A stretch of 8,115 nt of DNA from Negativicutes bacterium UBA1444 (GCA_002329525.1 DCTI01000178.1:2518-10632); one strand, 5' to 3'; positions 1 to 4,934 are shown, counted from the first letter of the stretch. The notes: generated by a model from the letters alone, not told the origin. Numbers and translations: made by a program.

Positions 1-1
1 T

Positions 2-691
2 GTAAAGCAGGAAATGCTCACGATTCTACAATCCAAAACTGATGAACTGGCGGCGGCGATGGCAGGTTATACTCATTGGCTCGCGCCGCAGCTTGATTCG
101 CTGGCGGCTGGGTTCCGTCAAGAGTTCCAACAACTGCGAGCGTCGGCTTGTGCTGATGGGCATGGACGCATCCCGGAAACTGTCGCGTGGTTGCATATTG
201 GCTTTGCTGGATTCATTCGCTACGCCGTCGACAGCGGCGTCGTTTCCAGCGAAGAAGGTGAACAACTTTCCGGCGAGTGCTGGACGATACTTAATAAACT
301 GGCGGCAGATCAGTCGCGCGTTGTTGCAGAAGATCGGCCTGCCAATAAATTCTTGGATGCTTTGCGGGATATGTTGACGGCGCGTGTTGTTTGGGTTCGG
401 CATACAAGCGAAATGGACAGCGCCAGTCGTGACGGTGCTTTTATCGGCTGGGAGGATTCCGAAAGTTACTTCTTGATTCCCGGAGAAACCTATCGGCAAG
501 TATGCCGGTTCGTCCAGGCGCAAGGTGGCAGGTTCCCTGTTGGCGAGCGTCGACTGTGGGCGCATCTTGCCGCAGAGGGACTGATAGAAACATTCGCTGA
601 CGGATCGCGCGTCAATAACACAATTCTTAAAACAATCAGCGGAGAACGTCGTCGGGTTCTTTGCCTTAAACGAAGTTCATTTCAACTTTGA
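2..691 (+). CDS. C-terminal part of a phage/satellite replicative primase-helicase-type protein (5' end outside window)
   Basis: The reading frame is open to the left window edge. The first in-frame ATG (14-16) has no usable ribosome site, so this is taken as the tail of a larger protein, with 225 residues from that Met. The visible part is mostly helical (about residues 10-110). A compact C-terminal domain follows (about 140-225), containing FIGWEDSESYFLIPGETY and a stretch ending in RRVLCLKRS. From memory, this layout (a 'Y-x-L-P-x-x-Y' start, a 'FPV-x-x-R-x-L-W' helix and a basic last strand) matches the end of large prophage or island primase/helicase proteins, where it acts as a winged-helix-like module. 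The catalytic domains would lie upstream and cannot be seen, so the exact family is uncertain. The candidate origin array starts about 20 bases after the stop, as iterons follow the replication gene in some satellites. Confidence 0.6.
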   Translation, partial: VKQEMLTILQSKTDELAAAMAGYTHWLAPQLDSLAAGFRQEFQQLRASACADGHGRIPETVAWLHIGFAGFIRYAVDSGVVSSEEGEQLSGECWTILNKLAADQSRVVAEDRPANKFLDALRDMLTARVVWVRHTSEMDSASRDGAFIGWEDSESYFLIPGETYRQVCRFVQAQGGRFPVGERRLWAHLAAEGLIETFADGSRVNNTILKTISGERRRVLCLKRSSFQL

Positions 692-710
692 GGCGCTCTC
701 CTGTTCGAAA

Positions 711-908
711 GATGTGTCCATGTGTCGGGAGGTGGTAAGAATGGCGTACTTTAGGCGTTTATCGGGCGACACATAGCTTTCGAGGATGTGTCCACGCGCA
801 CACATAATAGTTCAAGATGTGTCCAAAACGACACATAATAAAAAAGATGTGTCGGGCTGGAAGGCTTGATTTATAAGGCTTTCCAGCTTTTGCGACACAT
901 CGACACAT
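711..908. other. Candidate replication origin: mirror-symmetric array of ten ATGTGTC/GACACAT sites
   Basis: Forward ATGTGTC lies at 712, 720, 786, 817 and 847. Reverse GACACAT lies at 768, 830, 894 and 902, and a one-mismatch reverse copy (CACACAT) lies at 799. Each forward site has a reverse partner equidistant from position 810-811: 712/902, 720/894, 847/768, 786/830 and 817/799. The two central pairs are 20-bp dyads (7 + 6 + 7) spaced 31 bp apart, and the outer pairs are tandem with an 8-bp period. The middle is A+T-rich. The position just after a replication-protein gene suggests iterons bound by that protein. Regulation of the following small genes is an alternative. Confidence 0.6.
847..900. 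repeat. Nested inverted repeat inside the iteron array
   Basis: ATGTGTCG at 847-854 pairs with CGACACAT at 893-900. Inside it, GCTGGAA at 856-862 pairs with TTCCAGC at 881-887, leaving an A+T-rich loop. It could form a two-tier hairpin in single-stranded DNA or RNA. There is no T-run after it, so it does not look like a terminator. Confidence 0.45.
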
Positions 909-936
909 ATTCAGTATATGAGAGAGGTGCAAAGTT

Positions 937-1110
937 ATGTTGCAGATTCGAATGACAAAAATGTTACTGATGCTCACGGAGGCCGAACTGCTGAAATGTT
1001 TGTGCCGTGAACCGGCCATAATGACGGCGGCGCTCAAGCGCGGCAAGGCTGAAGCGAGATACCAAAAAGAACTGATGAGATCAGGAAAAGGCGGTGCGGA
1101 TCATGAATGA
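937..1110 (+). CDS. Small hypothetical phage-type protein, 57 aa
   Basis: This frame begins at ATG 937, nine bases after a good AGAGAGG ribosome site (921-927), and ends at TGA 1108-1110. The product starts MLQIRMTKMLLMLTEAELL, continues through a central REPAIMTAALKRGKAEARYQ stretch, and has a polar, glycine-containing tail. It is predicted to be helical and basic with no membrane segment. I do not recognise a named family. Short proteins of this kind, with a helix, a 'REPxIMxxALxRGK'-like stretch and a charged tail, occur in prophage and island replication-to-packaging intervals. It is the first gene after the iteron array and its stop overlaps the next possible start, which suggests a small co-translated operon with 1103-1195 and 1200-1361. 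Confidence 0.55.
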   Translation: MLQIRMTKMLLMLTEAELLKCLCREPAIMTAALKRGKAEARYQKELMRSGKGGADHE

Positions 1111-1195
1111 ACTTTATGGAGATGCCGCGGTTATTGGATTCTTGCAGGGTTGTGGTTGGCGCTTGCGTTCGCAGTACTCCGCGAAAAGGGGGTGA
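1103..1195 (+). CDS. Possible 30-aa microprotein overlapping its neighbours' translation signals
   Basis: ATG 1103 overlaps the stop of the 57-aa gene by eight bases, and the TGA at 1193-1195 lies four bases before the next ATG (1200). The product starts MNELYGDAAVIGFLQGCGWR and ends in a basic tail. The ribosome site is weak (GGCGG about nine bases before the start), so translation would depend on coupling. The tight start/stop packing is the main argument that it is real, since the length alone could arise by chance. No family is recognised. Confidence 0.35.
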   Translation: MNELYGDAAVIGFLQGCGWRLRSQYSAKRG

Positions 1196-1199
1196 GGAA

Positions 1200-1361
1200 A
1201 TGAAGCTGGATTGGTTGGATTTTGCTTGGGATCGGGTGGAAACATTGAAAAATACTTTTGATGTGTTGCCAGATATTAACGACGAAGCGCAGATTGAATG
1301 CGCGGAGGATACGGTTAAACTGCTACGCGAACTGGCCGATGTGATCGAGTGGAATATGTAG
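1200..1361 (+). CDS. Small acidic hypothetical protein, 53 aa
   Basis: The chosen start is ATG 1200, preceded at a suitable distance by GGGGGTGAGG. A longer reading from ATG 1107 is possible in the same frame but has no ribosome site and would overlap the upstream small genes. The product begins MKLDWLDFAWDRVETLK and ends in a helix of alternating acidic and hydrophobic residues finishing EWNM. It is acidic and likely all-helical, with no signal peptide or membrane segment. I do not recognise a family. It is the last of three tiny consecutive genes before the packaging-type genes, so a small phage accessory role is plausible but not shown. Confidence 0.55.
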   Translation: MKLDWLDFAWDRVETLKNTFDVLPDINDEAQIECAEDTVKLLRELADVIEWNM

Positions 1362-1372
1362 CGATGTAGCGC

Positions 1373-1450
1373 GGAGGAAGGCAGGGGGGGTTAAATGTCT
1401 GCAGTTTTTCTCCCCCCGAACCGCTGCCGTCGCCATGCGCGAGTGATGGC
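1373..1450. other. Candidate cos-type packaging region upstream of the small terminase
   Basis: A run of seven G (1384-1390) and a run of six C (1412-1417) flank a 21-base A+T-richer spacer containing TTAAATGTCTGCAG. GCCAT (1432-1436) and ATGGC (1446-1450) form a further short inverted repeat. From memory, similar G-tract plus 'TYAAATSTCTG' segments lie just before P27-family small terminases in cos phages such as HK97-like ones. No ORF with a ribosome site covers the segment. The assignment is an inference from position and composition. Confidence 0.35.
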
Positions 1451-1482
1451 CATAATTCGATATTTTAGGAAGGAGTGAAAAC

Positions 1483-1932
1483 ATGAGAGGCAGAAAGCCA
1501 GAACCGACAAACTTAAAAGTTGCCCGAGGGATCGAACCGAGAGGACGAAAACACGAACCGAAACCTGCGCCATTGATTGGGCCAGCGCCGGATATTTTGG
1601 ATGATGAAGCTGCCGCAAAATGGCGCGAACTTGCGCCGAAGTTGGAAGGGCTGGGAGTGCTTACTGTCGCTGACACTGATTCGCTGACGTTACTGTGTCA
1701 ATCGTGGGCGCTAGCACAGCAGGCGCGTCGTGATTTGGACGAAACAGGCATGAACCTGCCGAACGGAAAAAGGAACCCTTCTCTGCTAACATGGCGCGAA
1801 AACGTCGCATTGTTTGCCCGACTGTCGGCGTTGTTCGGGTTGAATCCCAGCGACAGAACCCGGATTGGGGTTCAGCAGCAGGATGATTCAGATGATCCAA
1901 TGGAGATTTTTTTGAGAAGTCGCGGCGGTTGA
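1483..1932 (+). CDS. terS: Phage terminase small subunit, P27 family
   Basis: This 149-aa product is of normal length for the family and starts seven bases after AGGAAGGAG. It opens with the typical MRGRKPEPTNLKVARG, followed by a proline-rich linker (about 25-37). The helical body then shows LDDEAAAKWRELAPKLEGLGVL (39-60) and TVADTDSLTLLCQSWA (61-76), an 'NPS..TWRENVALFARLSALFGLNPSDRTRI' region (98-128), and an acidic tail. In this family the small subunit recognises the packaging site and delivers DNA to the large ATPase/nuclease subunit. No large terminase follows, which is abnormal for a phage but usual for satellites that borrow a helper's motor. The possible cos segment directly upstream would be its DNA target. 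Confidence 0.9.
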   Translation: MRGRKPEPTNLKVARGIEPRGRKHEPKPAPLIGPAPDILDDEAAAKWRELAPKLEGLGVLTVADTDSLTLLCQSWALAQQARRDLDETGMNLPNGKRNPSLLTWRENVALFARLSALFGLNPSDRTRIGVQQQDDSDDPMEIFLRSRGG

Positions 1933-2108
1933 TGGGTTCGACGTTGATGTCGAGCGCATATCCCCCCGGATGGCCGGAAATAGGGCTAAACGTCCCGAAC
2001 CGGTGTGATGCCTTCAGTGATTATGCGCCCCATTTTACAAGGCCGGTACCCTCATTCCGACTGTCCCAAAAATTGGGCGAGCAGATCGGGAAACCCATTC
2101 CGCATTGA
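1932..2108 (+). CDS. Doubtful 58-aa ORF coupled to the small terminase stop
   Basis: ATG 1932 overlaps the terminase TGA (1930-1932), the usual place for a large-terminase start, and the frame runs to TGA 2106-2108. The product begins MGSTLMSSAYPPGWPEIGLN and ends GEQIGKPIPH. It is rich in Pro, Ser and aromatics, and I see no terminase ATPase motif. It could be a coupled small gene, a leftover of a lost downstream gene, or chance. The DNA also carries two hairpins of a repeated type (1937-1954 and 2098-2115), one of them across the stop codon, which argues for an RNA or DNA signal rather than coding pressure. Confidence 0.3.
   Translation: MGSTLMSSAYPPGWPEIGLNVPNRCDAFSDYAPHFTRPVPSFRLSQKLGEQIGKPIPH
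1937..1954 (+). repeat. TTGA-capped hairpin, copy 1 (imperfect)
   Basis: TTCGACGTTGATGTCGAG folds as a seven-pair stem with two G-U pairs and a TTGA loop. It has the same design as the copies at 2098-2115 and 2852-2869, but the stem bases are different and compensated. Confidence 0.4.
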
Positions 2109-2116
2109 TGCGGAAT
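2097..2116 (+). repeat. TTGA-capped hairpin, copy 2 (perfect 20-bp palindrome)
   Basis: ATTCCGCAT and ATGCGGAAT flank a TG centre, giving a 20-bp perfect dyad. Read as RNA, it is a stem capped by UUGA. It ends about 22 bases before the ribosome site of the second terminase-like gene, so it could affect that gene's expression. Confidence 0.5.
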
Positions 2117-2150
2117 ACCATATCAGAAATAACTGCAAAGGAGATCAAAC

Positions 2151-2519
2151 ATGGATAAAAAAATCATACTCTGCGATAATGCGGCCATAAAGCGCGAAAT
2201 CTTGAGGCTGCAGGAACTTCTCAAGGATGCGCCGAAGCTGAAAACGGCGACGGCAGAGGGATTGATCGAGCGCTGCGCCCATCTTCGGATTTTGCTGGAT
2301 GTACTCAAAAAGGATTTGAACGACAACGGTATTACCGAGCTTTTCAGCCAGTCAGACAAAAACCCGCCTTATCCGCGTGAACGATGTGAAGCGCGAATGT
2401 TTGCCAACCTGTCGAAAATTTATCAATCCGGCATGAAGCAGCTTTTGTCGCTTTTGCCTGCAAGTGATCCACCAGAAGATGATGGCTTTGATGCGTTTCT
2501 CAATGATATTGAAGATTAA
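2151..2519 (+). CDS. Second terminase-small-subunit-like phage protein, 122 aa
   Basis: This frame starts seven bases after AAGGAG (2138-2143). The product is helical and begins MDKKIILCDN. The body runs IKREILRLQELLKDAPKL, then AEGLIERCAHLRILLDVLKKDLNDNG (35-60), TELFSQSDKNPPYPRERCEA (62-81), and LSKIYQSGMKQLLSLLP (87-103), with an acidic end DDGFDAFLNDIED. From memory, the order 'EGLI-x-RxAxxR-xxLxxLxxDIxxNG-x-TE-xFxQS ... Y-x-RERP ... NxxKxYxxxxKQLxxLLP' matches a common prophage family annotated as P27-like small terminase or hypothetical phage protein. The call rests on that pattern and on the neighbouring true small terminase. A different role, such as a packaging specificity factor or modulator of the first small subunit, is possible. 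No catalytic motif is visible. Confidence 0.6.
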   Translation: MDKKIILCDNAAIKREILRLQELLKDAPKLKTATAEGLIERCAHLRILLDVLKKDLNDNGITELFSQSDKNPPYPRERCEARMFANLSKIYQSGMKQLLSLLPASDPPEDDGFDAFLNDIED

Positions 2520-2631
2520 GAAGGGGTAGCGCGGCCAAAATCCTTCAAGCTATATTGGCCCGTACCGCCTGCACTCTCTGCTTCAAGAAAAATTCGTTTT
2601 TCAGGTTTTCATAAGTTGAAACATAAAAAAT

Positions 2632-2672
2632 AGCGGCTTTCCTTCGCGGGAGGCCGCTTTCCTTCTGTTTTG
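2632..2672. terminator. Intrinsic terminator, possibly bidirectional
   Basis: Positions 2632-2642 pair with 2648-2658 in an 11-pair stem that includes two G-T pairs, with a five-base loop. On the + strand a T-rich tail follows (2658-2672). On the - strand the hairpin is followed by TATTTTTTATG. It lies 112 bases after the 122-aa gene and probably ends the left operon. Confidence 0.65.
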
Positions 2673-2825
2673 TGGCCGGTATGTTACCCTTCGGAACGAA
2701 AATCAGGGGCCTTGTAGGGCATTCTGGCGCGTCGTTTTTTTTGCCGGCATTACTTAAAAATGGCGGTTTGATGCGGTTTTGTCTGGTTTCTGTTGATGGC
2801 GGTTGGATCGGTGGCGAATGACGCG

Positions 2826-2842
2826 AGCGAAATAATTTCGCT
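2826..2842. repeat. Perfect 17-bp inverted repeat
   Basis: AGCGAAAT and ATTTCGCT flank a single A. It lies ten bases before another palindrome (2852-2869) in gene-free DNA and could be a protein-binding dyad. Confidence 0.45.
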
Positions 2843-2851
2843 GACGTTCTT

Positions 2852-2869
2852 TTCAACATTGATGTTGAA
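2852..2869 (+). repeat. TTGA-capped hairpin, copy 3 (perfect 18-bp palindrome)
   Basis: TTCAACAT and ATGTTGAA flank a TG centre. It shares the frame TTCnnCATTGATGnnGAA with the copy at 2098-2115, with the two variable stem pairs exchanged for other complementary pairs. Confidence 0.5.
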
Positions 2870-2884
2870 TAGGCCGTTGGTTTT

Positions 2885-2948
2885 TTGGGGATAATTCTGG
2901 AAAAAAAGACTGATAAAGCGCGAAATATTGGGGATAGTTTTGGGGATA
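2885..2948 (+). repeat. Three TTGGGGATA direct repeats near the attachment core
   Basis: Exact copies of TTGGGGATA start at 2885, 2928 and 2940. An inverted CCCCAAAA follows at 2954. Their distance of roughly 115-180 bases from the tRNA-derived core fits arm-type sites for an integrase or excisionase, but nothing in the sequence proves binding. Confidence 0.35.
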
Positions 2949-3064
2949 CCTTGCCCCAAAATGAGGCAAATTCTTTACAACGTTAACAAAGTAAATTATA
3001 AAAGGATTCAGTATTTACAAGGCTTTGCAAGCTGGGAACAATTAACAACAAGTCGAATGAGACA

Positions 3065-3109
3065 ATGGCATTCAAGAGGTCGCCGGTTCGATCCCGACTA
3101 CCTCCACCA
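3065..3109 (+). other. Attachment core: 3' half of tRNA-Ala(GGC), no 5' half
   Basis: The segment reads as tRNA positions 32-76: anticodon loop ATGGCAT with anticodon GGC (3067-3069), the 3' side of the anticodon stem TCAAG, variable loop AGGTC, T-loop TTCGATC (3087-3093), acceptor strand TACCTCC with the alanine-type U70, discriminator A and encoded CCA (3107-3109). Upstream bases do not pair with the anticodon stem, and no D-arm or 5' acceptor strand is present, so this is not a functional tRNA. The T-stem carries one C-A mismatch (3083/3097). An integrase gene ends 69 bases to the right. Identity starting in the anticodon loop is typical of tRNA-directed tyrosine-recombinase att cores. Confidence 0.75.
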
Positions 3110-3122
3110 ACTCAAAAGCAAG

Positions 3123-3155
3123 ACGCTGCACGCATTGCAGCGTTTTTCTTTTTTT
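3123..3155 (+). terminator. Strong intrinsic terminator after the tRNA fragment
   Basis: ACGCTGCA (3123-3130) pairs perfectly with TGCAGCGT (3136-3143) around a five-base loop, followed by a T-tract interrupted by one C (3143-3155). It is oriented for the tRNA strand, so it may be the original tRNA terminator carried inside the att region. It faces the 3' end of the integrase gene. Confidence 0.8.
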
Positions 3156-3177
3156 GTGGAAGTCGCCGTTCAAGTGA

Positions 3178-4239
3178 TCATTTGACTACCGGCTTGACTA
3201 CCATCGTTGTTTCGACGATTTGAGCGATATCCGCCATGTCGCCGCCCCGAATGTGGGTGTAGCCGTCGAGCGTCATCTGCGCCTTTGCATGCCCCAGAAG
3301 ATATTGGGCCCTGGCGGGATGGACACCGGCGATCGCAAGGTTGGTCGCGTAGGTGTGGCGCAGATCGTGGAAGGTTGCTTTGATTTTGTTTCGCTCGCAG
3401 AGGCGGGCAAAATATCGGGTCAGAATGATGGGTTCGACCGGCTTGCCGTCGGCGCCCGGGAAGATCAGATCCGGAGTAGTCAAATTGACTACTTTCGGCC
3501 GGTCTCCCGCCAGCTTGTTGAGGGCCTTGATCGTTTCCTGCGGCAGGGGCACCGTCCGATACGCGGACGGTGTTTTTAATTCCGTGGACAACTCCCTGCC
3601 CTTTTTCACCGATCGCCGGACAATGAGCGAGCCTGCCTTGAAGTCCGACCAGCACAGCCCCAGGATTTCTTCGCGCCGCAGCCCGGAAGTCCAGGCCACC
3701 AGCAGCAGCGTTTTGCGGGGTTCCTTGGCGGCGTCGATCAGTTTCCGGACGACTTCCGTCGCCAAATACTTATCCGTTTTGGCCGGGGTTTTGGGACGCT
3801 TGACCGGTTCGGCCGGGTTCCGGAACAGGACCGCATCGTAGACCGCCTGCTGCAAACTGGATTTCAGGAAGTGGTGCAGCATCAGCACGGTCCGGGGCGA
3901 GCGGGTTTCCAGCTTGGCCGCCAGAAACTGGCGAACCTTCTGGGTGGTGATGTCCCGGAGACGGGATCGGCCAAGGTCTTCATTGGTGATGTGTTTGTCG
4001 ATCAGGGTCGTATAATTGGACAGGGTTCCCGCGGTGACGTTTGCTTTGACCACATTTCCCAGCCAGTACTTGAGCCAGGTCGCCAGCGTGTCGTTTTTGG
4101 TGATGGAGTGTTGCCCGGCGGCCCGGGCGCTGGCTTCCGCCTCGTCGTACGTGGCGCCGTAGAAGAATTTTGCCTTGCCGTCAACAATCCGCTTGATCTG
4201 ATAACGGCCATCGGCTCGCGGTTTTGGTTTTTTTGCCAT
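3178..4239 (-). CDS. int: Tyrosine-recombinase integrase
   Basis: The 353-aa product is of normal length for a phage or island integrase. The N-terminal arm-binding region has basic residues (about 1-42). A SAM-like core-binding domain follows (about 50-150), then the catalytic domain (about 157-335). Visible active-site residues are R188 (TSGLRREE), K222 in the beta-hairpin (TELKTP), H291 and R294 (HDLRHTYATN), H317 (LLGH) and nucleophile Y327 (DGYTHI). All are intact, so the enzyme should cut and rejoin DNA at the att core. The start has GAGGAGG five bases upstream. It lies 77 bases after the repressor gene on the same strand and ends 69 bases from the tRNA-Ala core, the standard int-att arrangement. 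The C-terminus ends in a duplicated V-V-K unit encoded by two TTGACTACC repeats (3182 and 3194). Confidence 0.95.
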   Translation of the reverse strand: MAKKPKPRADGRYQIKRIVDGKAKFFYGATYDEAEASARAAGQHSITKNDTLATWLKYWLGNVVKANVTAGTLSNYTTLIDKHITNEDLGRSRLRDITTQKVRQFLAAKLETRSPRTVLMLHHFLKSSLQQAVYDAVLFRNPAEPVKRPKTPAKTDKYLATEVVRKLIDAAKEPRKTLLLVAWTSGLRREEILGLCWSDFKAGSLIVRRSVKKGRELSTELKTPSAYRTVPLPQETIKALNKLAGDRPKVVNLTTPDLIFPGADGKPVEPIILTRYFARLCERNKIKATFHDLRHTYATNLAIAGVHPARAQYLLGHAKAQMTLDGYTHIRGGDMADIAQIVETTMVVKPVVK

Positions 4240-4316
4240 GAGTACCTCCTCGCTCTTTCACAGGCGGATGCTCCCCGTTGAATCCGCGTCGCCATCCTCC
4301 ACATGAAAGAGCCACT

Positions 4317-4715
4317 TTAGCCAGGTTTTTTCTTGCGCAAATAGGATGCACCGTCCTGGCTCTGTTTCTCGGTTGCATCCATCCGGGGGAACAGGCCGGC
4401 TGCAGCCTCGATTCGCTCCGAAAGTTCCGCGACCAACTCCGGACGCATCGAGTCCAAGGCCCGAATTACAGATTCATATTTTTTGGCAAGAACCGCCAGG
4501 TCATTATCGGCCGGGGGTTCTTTTTTTTCTGGAAACAGTTCCGTAACGGAAATTTCGAGATAATCGGCGATTCGGTTCATCGTGCGGAAGCTGGGCGCCT
4601 TTTTGCCGGTTATCAAATAGCTGATATAGGTTTCCGTCACGCCGATCTGCGCGGCCAGTTCCCGGGAAGTGATTTTTTTTGCTTTCATGAGCTGTTTCAA
4701 GTCTTCACCGAACAT
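4317..4715 (-). CDS. XRE-family (CI/Stl-like) repressor, no peptidase domain
   Basis: The product is 132 aa from the ATG at 4713-4715. A GTG two codons earlier (4719-4721) is also in frame, but it would sit too close to the AAGGAGAAGG ribosome site. The N-terminal helix-turn-helix spans about 3-62 and includes ITSRELAAQIGVTETYISYL, GKKAPSFRTMNRIADYLEIS and VTELF. A helical C-terminal segment (about 75-105) probably dimerises. No LexA/S24 peptidase domain is present, so RecA-driven self-cleavage is not expected. Satellites such as SaPIs use comparable repressors that a helper-phage protein removes. It is divergent from the Cro-like gene and shares the control region 4722-4934, which argues for a lysis/lysogeny-type switch. 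It probably also covers int by read-through. Confidence 0.85.
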   Translation of the reverse strand: MFGEDLKQLMKAKKITSRELAAQIGVTETYISYLITGKKAPSFRTMNRIADYLEISVTELFPEKKEPPADNDLAVLAKKYESVIRALDSMRPELVAELSERIEAAAGLFPRMDATEKQSQDGASYLRKKKPG

Positions 4716-4733
4716 AGTCACCTTCTCCTTTAT

Positions 4734-4782
4734 AACGTAATCGTACGTTCATATTATAAACTATTGGTTTATATAATTACAA
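4734..4782 (-). promoter_or_regulatory. Promoter and operators of the repressor gene
   Basis: On the - strand, TATAAT (4753-4758) and TTGTAA (4777-4782) are separated by 18 bases. The dyad TATAAAC-N5-GTTTATA (4755-4773) overlaps the -10 box, and a second dyad AACGTA-N4-TACGTT (4734-4749) lies just downstream. This layout suggests self-repression. Confidence 0.55.
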
Positions 4783-4887
4783 GGAATTTGCCGAAAATGT
4801 ATAACAATAGGAGCATAAGAAAAATTAAGCAAAAATCTCCAAAATTACGCCAATAACTTAGAGATTTCATAAGTTTTTTTATTCCTG

Positions 4888-4918
4888 AACTGGAATATAA
4901 TATAAACCAGTTGTTATA
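4888..4918 (+). promoter_or_regulatory. Early promoter and operator for the cro-like operon
   Basis: TATAAT (4896-4901) is bracketed by AACTGG (4888-4893) and CCAGTT (4907-4912). It is followed by TATAAAC-N5-GTTATA (4901-4918), a degenerate copy of the dyad at the repressor promoter. No convincing -35 box is visible, so activation or an extended element may be needed. GGAGGTGGAGG follows just before the start codon at 4935. Confidence 0.55.
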
Positions 4919-4934
4919 AATTGGAGGTGGAGGA

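Larger units (their letters stand above)
2520..3064. other. Gene-free stretch between the packaging genes and the attachment core
   Basis: No frame here has both a plausible ribosome site and a protein-like sequence. It contains a terminator-type hairpin (2632-2672), two adjacent palindromes (2826-2842 and 2852-2869), three TTGGGGATA direct repeats (2885-2948) and an A+T-rich run up to the tRNA fragment at 3065. This is the sort of content expected in an attachment-site arm or an element end. Confidence 0.6.

Noticed and set aside
26..565. 179-codon - strand ORF opposite the replication-protein tail
   Set aside because: It is a shadow of the + strand frame, with no ribosome site and no domain-like pattern.
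711..908. Repeats as a CRISPR array
   Set aside because: The units are only seven to eight bases long, occur in both orientations and have unequal spacers. This is an iteron pattern.
759..1046. 95-codon - strand ORF over the iteron array
   Set aside because: The translation is dominated by the repeated heptamers and overlaps the better-supported gene at 937. It has no ribosome site.
1107..1199. Upstream extension of the 53-aa gene to ATG 1107
   Set aside because: No ribosome site precedes 1107, while ATG 1200 follows a strong one and fits the small-gene packing.
2533..2560. GGCCAA/TTGGCC inverted repeat as a terminator
   Set aside because: It has a six-pair stem with a long loop and no T-run. 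The hairpin at 2632 is a far better terminator.
2545..2959. - strand ORFs between the terminase-like gene and the att core
   Set aside because: Their sequence is low-complexity and not protein-like, the starts (one is TTG) lack ribosome sites, and they run across the palindromes and the terminator.
3034..3109. A complete tRNA-Ala gene
   Set aside because: The 5' acceptor strand, D-arm and 5' side of the anticodon stem are absent. Only positions 32-76 are recognisable.
4716..4721. GTG start of the repressor at 4719-4721
   Set aside because: It would sit only a few bases from the ribosome site. The ATG at 4713-4715 has better spacing.
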